From Pachyseris speciosa (taxonomy: Eukaryota; Cnidaria; Anthozoa; Scleractinia; Pachyseridae), in NCBI GenBank assembly GCA_016490735.1, contig JAEMWC010000165.1, positions 951,001 through 1,015,000 on the forward strand: a DNA stretch of 64,000 nt, read 5' to 3'. Both the position numbers and the translations under genes were made by a program. The notes below the pieces were generated by a model, which did no database searches, was not told the origin of the DNA, and saw only the letters and a program-made list of their open reading frames with translations. Below, piece after piece: positions 46,701 to 58,700 of this stretch (positions within the stretch are counted from its first letter, which is position 1; each line of letters begins with the position of its first letter).

Positions 46701-49700
46701 ATTGCTTGCAAGTCACGTGCAAAAATTTGTTTCATTTCCGAGGAAAATCGAAAAACGACCTTAAATTACACATCTAGGCAGTTTATGCTCTCAGCCCTTC
46801 AATTTGTCATAGTCATGGTCATCTATTGAAAAAAAATGGTTTCTTTGCACATCTTATTGTATGTGATATGCATTTCCTCGAAGCAAATTTCTGTTATTTA
46901 ATCAAGTTTTGTGTCATTCTTTGCTGCAGAAAGCAAATTATGTTGGTTCTTTAACCCAGTCCTCCACAGTGTGTCTGGGGACTGGGCCAAATGGAGATGT
47001 ATACATACCATTGAAGGATCTTCTACCAATGGTCCATCCCAATGATATCATTTTTGATGGTATGTAATTAAGAATCTCATCTATGTGGCAAGAAGTGATG
47101 CCTGTTTGAGGTCTGGAGATTTGTGAAGGGAATTTTGCAGCTTGAAAATGTGTGATGTTGTGAACAATAGCAAACGTGATAAAGACAATGAAACTAACAC
47201 TTATTTTGGCCAAAAACTGAAAACCAATTTATTGTCTTCCTGCTTAAAGAATCCCCCTCTGGATACTTTGATGAAATTTCTGGTTACTTTCAATTGCTGT
47301 TAGTAGTGTAATTTGCTAATAGTGGTCATGACTGTGCTCTAACAGTGTCCTGTGGCCCCAGGCGACTTACTTTTGCCTTTCGGCGACAAGCAATTCTTAG
47401 TTTTTGCACAAAATTACTATGCTGGTCACCCTGAATTTCAAGGGCTCAGAGTTTTGGGCTCCCAAAGCCTTCTCTAACTTAGAGCACAGCCTTGGTGGTA
47501 AGTTCATCGTATACATGTAGTACCCAATTTCATGGAACTTTAACATGTATTCCCAATCCTGATGCATATAATTTCTTAAAACTCCTAAAAATGTTTTGGG
47601 CCCAAAAAAGTATTTTACTTGCACTTGGTTCATTTCTAAACATTCGATTTCTGATATTTTTAATCTCTTAAGAAAGCATGCTATAGAATTGAGAAATACA
47701 TTTGGGTTAGTTTGCCCATAAAATTAGTGCCAATCAACAGAAACCACCTTGAAAAATACTTCTCGGGCCCCAAGTGGTTTCTGGTGTTTTGAGAAAAGCA
47801 TGTCTGTACAATAAAGGTGTGTCAAAACCACAAACTGTAAGTAAGAGGCTCAGTCTTAGGAGACAATGACCTGCATCAGAATGCAGAAATTTAAGACATT
47901 TAACTTATAGCCATGCAAATACATCATCAGTAACCACTTCATATGCCTTTGCTTGTCTTATCAGGTTGGGACATATCATCACTCAATTTAGCTGATGCAA
48001 CTGAGAGAGCTCAGGTGTTGCACTGTGGGCTCCAGCGGCAACTCAGACCCTATTTAGAAAAGCTAAAGCCTCGGCCGTCCATTTATTGCCCTGATTTCAT
48101 CGCAGCAAATCAAGTAGATCGTGCTGACAATGTGTTATCAGGTACCAAGCAGGAGATGATGGAGCAAATTAGAATGGATATCCGTGATTTCAAGGAAAAA
48201 AGCAATCTTGACAAGGTGTGTGACCAATAAATTTTTGTTTCTGGAGATGTTCCATGTACAAAGTTTGGTTCATCTTGTTAAGTGACTTGGGAAAAATACA
48301 GAGGGCAGATGTGAGGTTAAGGGACTTAGTCTATCCACCATAAAGTTTTTTTGTTAAGTTGCGTGATGAAACTAAGAAGGCTTGCACCATGCGGTCGATA
48401 GTAAAAGTATTAAAAATCGAATTGAACAAGCAACATATGGTTTTATTTCAATTCCTACTGAAAGCAAGCTAACATTTTTGGCGACCCTGCCATGACTCAG
48501 TCACTCTGAAGAATTAAGTTTGCCCGAATGTAGTGACAAGAAGGCAGAATATTCGTTTCACTGGAGTGTTGTCAACCTGTGAATGATTCTCAGCTTCAAA
48601 AACACCAACTTTGCGATGCTGTGCTTCAGCTGCTTTTGGTGTCAACATGTGTGGATGTGTCCATGTAGGGAAAAGTTGTTATCTGGCTAAGGCTAAAGCT
48701 CTATTTCTTGCTGGTTCTCCGTGAAATTGTGTTTGTCAAGTCTGATCATTTGTTTTCGCACAAAGGCACAGACATTATGACAGGAGACAGAATCGACAAG
48801 ATTGATCTTCAACTCAAATCAAAGATTTGTGCCCTAAGTTTAGAAGGATTGGTGGATTTGGCAGAACACAAAGGAGTGGAAAGCAAAGGATTAAAGAAAC
48901 TGTTGCTTTCGAAATGAATCTACGAGAAAATCAAAGGGGATTTGGACGAAGCAGAAGACAAGTAATTGCTTTTGGAGGGTCATGTTGCTTTCATGACTGG
49001 AAAGCCACCACTGCAGGAGCAGGCAACAACTGCAGACAGTTAACAAGCGAAAGTGGAAGATGAGTTAAGTGGACAGTAAACAACAAAGAAGGAAAAGGCG
49101 AAAAGGCACAGGGAACAGAGACAAAGGTAAACGTTGGTGTTAGTCAGGTGTTGAAGCAGGAGTTTAAAATACATGGAGTCACTGTGGGAGATAATTTTAA
49201 GGATGGGCTTTCCTTTGTCAGTTTGGCGCGTCACAGATTGGCACAGGAATTAAGGCAGGTTACAAAGAAAGTGACACTGTAAAAGCGGTGATTAGAGCTG
49301 TAAGCCCTGGTCTGCCACTGAGAATGTATCTGGAGATGATTCAGGATTTATCTTTGTGCTGTTTGTAACAAATCATGAAAGCCCATTTTAAACAGAAATC
49401 TGGAACTGAACTTAACCAAGAACTGTCTGTCTTCCACCAAGAATCACATGAATCTCCTCAGGATTTTCTAGTACAGGCCATGAGAGCTTTGAAACAACAG
49501 ATTATCTTTGTGTCGAGTGTCAGTGGTAGTGCCATCAAGTATGAGCCGTCGTTAGTTCAAGCATTATTCCTCCATGTCTTGGAGACAGGATTCCAGGTAG
49601 AAGCCGTAAGGGCAAAGTTACGCCCTCTCCTGGAGAAACCGTCAGTCACTGATGAAGAACTCGTGGAAAAAATGAACCAGACATGTCTGAAGAGACGGAG

Positions 49701-52700
49701 CATCAGAACAAGATGGGTGTAGCTAAAAGGGGAGTGAAGGTTAACCAAGGTGCAACTGCCTCAACACTAATTTCTGACAAGGCACCCCAAAGTGAATGTG
49801 GTAAATCCCAGAAAAAAGAAGCGAAGCCAAATAGTTCGTTATCACACTGGCAGCAGTAGTCTGATCTTGCGTCTCTTAAAGAGGCTTTTAACAAAGTTCA
49901 TGTCTCAGCAAAAGGTGGAGGTAACCCTGGATACAGTCATGTTAACCAGTCTCCTTCGCTGTGGTGTTGGTGTAACACATGTCAGTCAGCAGGAGTAGAG
50001 AGGTGTGAACATTGCTTCAAGTGTGGTTCAGCAGATCACTTTGCAAGGGGGTGTAGAAAGGGATACGTGTTGGGAAACGTGGGGAGGCTATACCTACGGG
50101 ACAGGGTGTAGCCAAAGAAGCCAAGTCCCATGCCAGCAGTGTAGTGGTTGCAAAGCTGTAAGGTATTGTTCAAGAGAAAGTAAGCAGAAACACTGGAATA
50201 ATCATAGAATCCTTTGTCAGGCCATGTCTTTGTTGGCAGAGCAAAAGTATCGAGAGGACAGGGAGAAAGCAGAGGCATTTGTGAGTCATTTATCGCCACA
50301 GGAGCATGCACAAGTAGTTTGTCTTGTCTGGCAGAAATGTACAGTGAAATGCTTACTCCATGGTATAGAGATTGATGCTCTCTGGGATACTGGGCTCAAG
50401 TATCAATTATTTCACATAATTGGGTCAAAAGTAATCTTTTGGGTTGTGCTGTTTGAGACATAATTATCAGAATTGTTGGCATGGCTGAACTTGATCTGAA
50501 AGCAGCTAAAGGAACTGACCTACCCTACAAGGGGTGGGTGAAACTGAACTTCAGTTTAGTTAAAGGGGATTCTGAACAAAATGACATGACAGTGCCATTT
50601 CTTGTTGCCAAAGATTCCTTGGACATGCCCATTGTAGGTTTTAATGTGATAGAGATCACTAGGAATTCTGTGGGTGCTGCATCAGCAAGGACTGAAGAGG
50701 ACTCCAGTGGTGGATTTGCTTAGTTCAAGTCTAACTGATGTTGAGAGAGGAAAGGTCAATGCCATGGTTCAGTTCAGGCCATGTGCATGAAGTTGGTGTA
50801 CATTTGTGTCACAAAAACAGTCTCGCGCTACTTTTTATCGCTTTAATCAGAAACTAAAAAACAAGTTGTCTTGTAACTTTGCTGAGTAAAACTGCAGCCT
50901 ATGTGTACTGGAAGGGATGGATATTTAATGCAGATTATTTCATATGAAAGAGACAGAACATAATTTTCAGAATGCATCACCCAAAAAAAGTGACGTATTC
51001 GCCGTTTTTTACCCTCCAACACGAATGAGTGTTTCTTCGTTCTTAAAAATTCGTGAAATCTAATTTCCTGATAAAAGTTGAAAACAGTATGCACATAAAA
51101 TTCACTTTAAAGTGGAGTAAGTTAATCCTACTTTTGTTTTCCCTGGAAGAAAATATCACTAAAAAACTAGCGTGAGACACTAGTTTTCTTAACTACAAAT
51201 GTCATCTTATCGCGCCTATGTTTACAGTTGTCAAGTTGTTTTTGCCCTTTTTGCCTGCGTGGTTTTGCCAATTGCATGTTTCACGCCTCCTGCACATTTG
51301 GCCAATCGCGCCTATCACGCCAAACTGATCATTTTGCATTTTTTGCCTGTTTGTAAATTGCTTCAACAGCACAGTTTAAAAGTCTGGCTTGCCAGTGCCT
51401 CGCTTTTGTTTTTCGCCGTTTTTGTTTCACTCTTTCTCCGGCAACAAACGTTGAACGGAGTATCTTAATTATTTAGTTCCATTTGCAGTTCTCGAAAAAT
51501 AAGCAATAGGAGAGGGAAAATATCTCTAATTCTTATTTATTATTATTCTGATTTTGTTTCGTACGGCACAACAACCGGGACATATTTAATAAACGGGACA
51601 TGAAGAGTGGGCTGCAGAAATGAAGTATCAATGAACAATTAGCGCTGCCGCAGGGCTAGTACAAAGGAAAAGCGTACACCACAGATATAATTGCCAAAAC
51701 CTCGATCAGTAGCACTTATTTAAAAGTTAACAAAGTATGACTACACGGTAGACGTTCAAGCGTGTCTTCGGATGTCCTGCAAACTGACACCAGCAGCACA
51801 GCGCTCGGTAATAATTAGAGAAGACAATGAAATACGCATCAAGAATCTGAGATGTTTATTCCATGTTTCGTGGTATAATTTTATAGCGTTTTAAGAACAA
51901 ATATCAACAGCATTAATAGAAACACTTATAAAAAGGACAGTGAACGTTAAATTCGAAAGACTGGCAATTTTTTTGGCTACTTTTGACTGTGACACTAAAA
52001 CACCTCGAGAAGAGATGGCGACTGCGAGACGCGGGCAGCGATGCGAAACGGCTAAATGTCTGTTGTCATTGACTAAAATTTTGCGACCATTCAGAGTTCC
52101 TTACTTATGAATTAGGAACTAGATCCGCACAGTCATGGTAAGGATTTTCATGCCTTTTAAAGGGATAAAAAGCAAGATACACTTGATTGATTGTGATTTA
52201 TTTCGAAGAAACCGGAATGCATTCAAGCGAAATTTGATACGCACTCGTATGCAAATTCATTCACCTCTTTGTGGCTAGACGCGATTGATAAAAGGTGCGA
52301 AAGGCAAAACAGGAAAAAAGCAAAAAAGGCTAAAAGAGCGTTAACTGCAATGGCAAAATTGGCAAAACAGCAAACAGAAGGCTCGATCGGCGTGATTGAA
52401 ATTATGAAAAAAAGAGCTCATTTGTTACGCGGCATTCCAGATTGTACGTCGGGAGCAGTTAGTATTTTTCCTCTCTGTGGCTCTTCTGAGACATTTTTAA
52501 ACCAAACTTGTACTCTTTAATAAACTACATAAAATTTCCTTTGTCATGGTGTATATATTTAAGAGCAAAAATGAATATTTTGTGAAATACAGCAATTCTA
52601 AAACAAATTTTACTCCAAGTTTTTGCTATTTTTGCTTTGTACACCAACTTCGTGCATGTGGCCTTCATCACGACAGAAAATTCAACTGCATTGTCTGCAG

Positions 52701-55700
52701 TCAAGTTGAGGAAACAGGACACTGTTATTGCACAAGGCCAGTCAGTTCTTGTTTCATGTTGTGGTCCAGTTGCAAAGATACCGGTGCTGTTTGAGTTTGA
52801 TCCCGATCCATCCTGCCCTGTGGGCTTTGAAATTCTGGATACACAACTTGCTGGAGGTTCAACTTGTCGAGTCAACATCTGAGTCGACATCCCAACAAAA
52901 CATGACGTCACATTGAAAGGACGAACAGTCATAGGACACCTCCAACAAGTAAAGTCGGTCACTCTACTTGAAGTGAAATTAAAGGAAGCTAATATCCAGG
53001 GAGTGAGTGTCAATGAAGTCTCAAGTGACAATTGTCAGGAATGGTCAAAGGGAGAGGAAGAATTCCATACTGGTCAGTGAAAAAACATACAACCACATCC
53101 CAAATGTTGACATTGAGGGACTGTCTGACGAACAGCGTGTCATTGTAAGGAAAATGCTTAAGGAAGAAGCAGAGTCATTCTCGAAGAATGACGATGATGT
53201 TGGAACTGCCACCTCTCCCAGTCAATTTAATGTTTGGAAATGAGTGTGATAATTCAAATCTGACCCATGCAGATTGCGTAAAGAAATGGGAACTTTCCAT
53301 GAAGAAGGCTGATGCATTGGCTATGAAGAATAGCTCAACCTAATCCACTGATGGCAAAAGGCAATATGACCGCAAAGTAAGATTTTCAGTTTTGAAACTT
53401 GGGGACAGGGTATTAGTACAAAACCTGTTGGAGTGTGGTGGGCCAGGGAAGCCTCGGTCCAGTTGAGGAGGGGAACCCCAGTAAATGATAGGATGAAAAG
53501 TTACGAATTATTATTAACAGCGACGACGACAAAAAACTCCCTGGTATGTCATCTGTGGACCTAGAGCAGTTACAGTTGCCAACAACCATGGAAGAGCAGC
53601 ATGGAGTACAGCCACATTGTTCTGAAAGCGAGACTATGGTTGAGGAAGAACAGGAAATATCAGACAACGAAGGGCGTACTGTGGAAGATGGCAATCCTTC
53701 CCATCAAGATCGGCCACAATTTATTGCAACAAGCCCCGTTAATGCCTCGGCAACCTGAATATGGGTCACGACCTGCTTTTAATTGCCATGTGTCACAGGT
53801 GCTATGCTATGATCAGTTAGGGAATCCAAGCTATCACCCATTAAATGCATCCACTGTTCAGGTTTCACCTGTGAATGCCATTGTTGATTACCGTTGTTGG
53901 GGAATTCCAGTGCCTTAACATTTACCAGCATGTCCAGTTTGTTCGTGGAGTCCTCCAATGAACGTGTGCCAGGCTGTTCCACCAGTGGTCATTTAGACAA
54001 CCAAGTGACACTTGAAGCAGATAATGCCGAACTTCACAGTTGCTAATCTTGTTGTTGTTTGTTGAAAAAAAAAGAAGAGAAAACTGACTTGTTCATTGGG
54101 AATGCTAGGCATTTTGTGGCAGTGTTTTGGTGCACTGCAGTTGGCCTTAGTGCAATTGCAGGATTAGGAGATAGACTAGACTGTGCCTTTGTAGGCCTGA
54201 TCAACCTACAACTGAGAACAGTTTTTCTGCACATTTTAAGTTTTCTGTAGTTGTACTAAACGTAGACTAGGCCATTATTGTCGCAAATGTCCAGGAGGAC
54301 ATCTCTTTTAGAGGGGAGTATGCGAGGGCCAGGGAATTAGTCCCCCTATGAAATTTTTTTGTTAAGTTATGTAATGAAACTAAGAAGGCTCTCACTATGT
54401 GGTCAAGAGGAAAAGTATTAAAATCGAGTTGAACAAGCATCATATGGTTTTATTTCAATTCTTTACTGAAAGCAAGCTGACACAGACACTAAAAACATGT
54501 CAAACACTGAAGAAACATTAAAATAGTGTTTAAAAGAGAATAATTATTGAGTAAGGACTACACCTGACCTTAGGAGCACATTGTCCCAAGACATTTTCAG
54601 TGGCCAAACCACATTTTTTGCAGTAGTAAAAGCCAACTTGAGTCATAAAGCTAAGCATTCATGTATCAACTTACTTTCTGTGAGAATGATGTTCAATGTG
54701 TTAGTTTTTGTTTTGTTTTCTGCATGGTGTCGCAAGGTATTTATTGATGAAAACTGGCATTCAGCTTTGTACAGTGTTGAAAGCTCACATGAGCAGTGTG
54801 AAAGAATGTTAATTATACTTTTCCTTAAGTTGTGATACTTACACTGACAATATGAATGGGCCATGTTCTAAACGAGTAAGGGCCTGGGACTGAGGTTTTA
54901 AAATTTATTGATTGGAAAAAAATTGTTTCCACTACATGAAAGAGCATCTCAAAAATGGTCACCTAACCAACTTTGATGCTGTTCAGTTGAATTGGAGCTG
55001 AAAAAAATGCGTTTGAAAATTGTGAAAATTAGAGACTTTGTATGGTTTGGAGGGACACCCTTTCCGAAATAGAGGTATTTGTATGGGATTTTTTTAAGTT
55101 TTAAATGCATGTTATCTGGCAGCGTTTCAACCAAACATACTCAAACTTGCTGAAACTGCTTATTTTGAGATACCCTTTCATTGCAGAATCAATTTAGTTC
55201 AATTTCATTGATTTTCAATGAAGTTTGGATTCGTTCCCAGGCCCTTACTCGTTTAGAACATGGCCCATAGCAAAAAATCAATCAGTGTGTTAAGACTGTC
55301 AATAACGTTTTCCTGTTTCAGGTTATTATTCTTTGGACAGCAAATACTGAGCGGTTTTGTGATGTTTGTGAAGGCCTCAATGATACTGCTGAAAGCCTGC
55401 TAAGGTCCATTGCACGAAATGAGGAAGAAGTTTCCCCTTCCACTATCTTTGCTGTTGCTAGTATCTTAGAGAAGGTGACTATATATAGTGGATACTTCTC
55501 ATTTATTGTCAGACATTTTCTTGTCCTATATAAATCTCAAAGATTCTAAATTTAGCTCTTGTAGAACTAGTAATACAGAAAGTATAAACTGCCGTATTTA
55601 CTCGTTCATAAGTCGACCTTTTATGACCTAAAACTCAGCCCAAAAAATTGCCCTCGACTTATACACAAGTCATAGCCAAAGAGCCGACCTGAGAGCCCAA

Positions 55701-58700
55701 GAACTATCACTCAATTAACATAGCAATTGTCTAAAATCAGCATAGCATGAAAACGTGCAAGTTTACAAGCAAGTTTCAATTGTGTTTGTTTGGCATCTCT
55801 TGTCTACAATTTTAAAGTTAGAAATAATAAAGTATAAAATTTATACTTTATTATTTCTAACTTTAAAATTGTAGGGTTTGTATTTAAACCATTTAATGGT
55901 TTAAATACAAACCCTACAGGACTCGTTTTCTAACATATGTTCTTATCGGTACAGCAGACATTTTCTTTAGGAGCTGTTGTTTATAGCATCGCCGAGGTTT
56001 TTTTATCGAGCGATCGCACTAGCTTAGTGACCTGGCAAGTGCTGTTGCGTGGTTTATTTGTTATACTTGTGGACAGAAACGGCTCCTTCAGAAGCTACCA
56101 AATCAACAAAGGCAATGATGAACAATAAACTTGAATGTGTTTTTATTTATTCTCTCAAAAAACTGATAATCAATGAACATTTCCTTTGTGAGCAAAACAT
56201 TCAGAAACACATGGAGTTATTAGTCACCAGTACCCAACAAATTCGTAGCCCGGTTACCAAGTTTTTCAAAATGGTGTGTTGTTTATCAACTGATGGCCAT
56301 TTTTCCCGGCGATTTTTGAAGCTCTTCATTGTTTCTATGGTCTACTATTGCTCCTTCCCATGTCAACACTAAGAGAAAGCTTAGTTAAACAAGAAAAGAT
56401 TTCATTTTCAACACGGTTCACTTCCAAATTTATGAAAGCTTCCCCAAATAATCCAAAGTGTCTGTGTGCACAAGTTAGAAGTGCTAATAAACACAGTGGC
56501 ACATCTTGTTCTGCTTTTTTGTCCTCTGTTCCTGCAAAAAAATTCTCAGAAGTATAGATTAAGTTTTTGGAACAATTCTATCGAACTGAATTTTAACTTT
56601 TTAGCCAGAAATGAAGAAAAACCGTTTTTTATGCCCTGAAATTGGGGGGTTGACTTATACACGAGTTTGACTTATACACAAGTAAATACGGTAGTTGGAT
56701 TAACTTCTGAATTTACTGAACACTAAGTTTTTTTAGTTTTGGATTTTAGCTTTATGAAAGTCACATTTTTCTGTCACATAGACCTACTGTTTACCTTTGA
56801 TCTTGGCATCCAATAAATGGCACTTTCTTAAAATGTTTTTAAATTATAGACCAGATTTTGGATCACTCACATCAGTTTGAGGGCAGTCATGAAAGATTCT
56901 CTGTTCTTTGGAACTCCTTACCATACACAGTGTGGTTAGTCTCTTTGTACCAATGTGTGATTCCATAAAATACCCTTATCCCTCCCCTCCCATGGTTGGT
57001 CACTGGAAATTCCAATGGGGAAAGTAATCTGGAAAAGCAAAATTTCTAAAAAAAGAACGTATTAGGCTTAGTTGGTATTTCCAGAGGGGTGGAGTGGGGG
57101 GACAATCCAAAATACCCTCTGAAGAAGGGGTATGCATATTTTTTGGAACCAAGCATTATATTTGTACATGTATGTGAAGGAATCAAAAACCTCTTTCTGA
57201 TCAGTGGCAAACTGGGTTTCATTACTCAGAAATGAGTGAAGAATGGCAGTTAAATTTGCTGTTAAAATTGCTTTGTATCTCCTGCAGTTTTCCAGATTCG
57301 TGCCTATTAATGCTTAGACAAGTCAAGCAAATGTTAAGGTTGAATGCTTTCCATTGCAGTGTTCATACATAAATGGATCACCTCAAAATACAAACGTTCC
57401 AGGAGTTATTGATCTTGCCAAGAAGCATGGGACATTTCTTGGTGGCGATGACTTCAAATCTGGACAGACAAAAATGAAATCTGTGCTCGTAGACTTTTTA
57501 GTTAGTGCTGGCTTGAAGGTGTGTACATGTAGTTTTAATGCAATTGTTGTAACAGGGAAAGGGATAGTTGTATGCAGGAAGGTTTCTTTTTTCAACTTGT
57601 AAATCCCAAATACTTGCAATTCATTTTGAAAATTTCATCAACAAATGATTGCAAAGGGAGGTGGCCACTTAATTTACAAGAGGCCTATTATTGCTCTCAG
57701 TAGTTGGACTTCAGTGTCATGCTGACCTGAGGGATTACACTGTTTAAACCAAGTGAACATGGCAGGAAGCTGTAAAGATGGTTGAATGTTGCAACTGGTG
57801 TATATGTCGTGGTTCAATTTTATCCTTGGTTCAATTTTTATTTTCCTTTAATTTGTTTTGTACTCATTATCATACATTAACATACAAAAGAACAAAAGAA
57901 AATAAAAATTTAACCAAGGATAAAATTGAGCCACAACATATACAACTTCATCAACTGTGTATTTTATTCTGACTGGCATTTTTAGTAAGCTAAAATTAAT
58001 ACAATTGCTTTTTTAGGGGTTCCATTTAGTTGAACCTTGCATCAAATTATGGCAATGTGTATTTGCTTCAGTAGTCATTAAAGCAGTAAGCAACTGAATC
58101 AAATACTTAAATTGTTCAGATTAAATTTAGAGATCCTAACAGATAGAAGCATTACCCAGAAATGGAAATTTGTGGGTCAAATTATTAACAACTGCCTGGT
58201 CAGCTTGTTGTCATCCATCCGTTGAAGTTCAGTTCTTTTCATGGTTCACTCTGCTTGGCTTATTGCTTTAATGACTGTTATTATTTTATTTCTAGAAGTA
58301 TATAACAAATTACATTTTCATCAGGTTTTACCATTTTCTTTCCAAAGATATACATTTAAGTGAAGTTCTCATGATTATTATCATTTGATAGGTTGTGGAT
58401 GAAATCTGATAATGCCACCATTAAAGTAAAAGCTACTTAATAGTTTATGTATACATGGATAAAAGGTGAACTGACTGAGATATTTAAATTGCAGCCTGTG
58501 TCCATTGTCAGCTACAATCATCTTGGAAACAATGATGGCAAAAACTTGTCAGCACCAAAACAGTTTAGATCAAAAGAGGTAAGGATCATTCCATTATTCT
58601 CATTACATATAGCTTATGTTGCAAGGAGAAGACAGATGGTAATCTCTTTAATAGAGATGATTAAACAGGATCACAGGGCCGGTGTGCTACTCCTTGAAGA

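Larger units (their letters stand above)
48310..54482 (+). mobile_element. LTR retrotransposon (Gypsy-like), decayed, in ISYNA1 intron 3
   Basis: The 5' LTR 48310-48474 and 3' LTR 54321-54482 both start TG and end CA, align over their whole length and are roughly four-fifths identical by eye. CAGA flanks both sides (48306-48309, 54483-54486). A primer-binding-site-like TGGCGACCCTGCCATG follows the 5' LTR, and a purine-rich AGAGGGGAG precedes the 3' LTR. The internal region has gag-like, zinc-finger, protease and pol-start pieces, then post-integrase sequence; most of RT, RNase H and integrase is gone. Confidence 0.85.

Noticed and set aside
56850..56935. An extra ISYNA1 exon
   Set aside because: Acceptor- and donor-like ends exist but the in-phase frame has a stop and interrupts the conserved junction [13 protein letters not shown].
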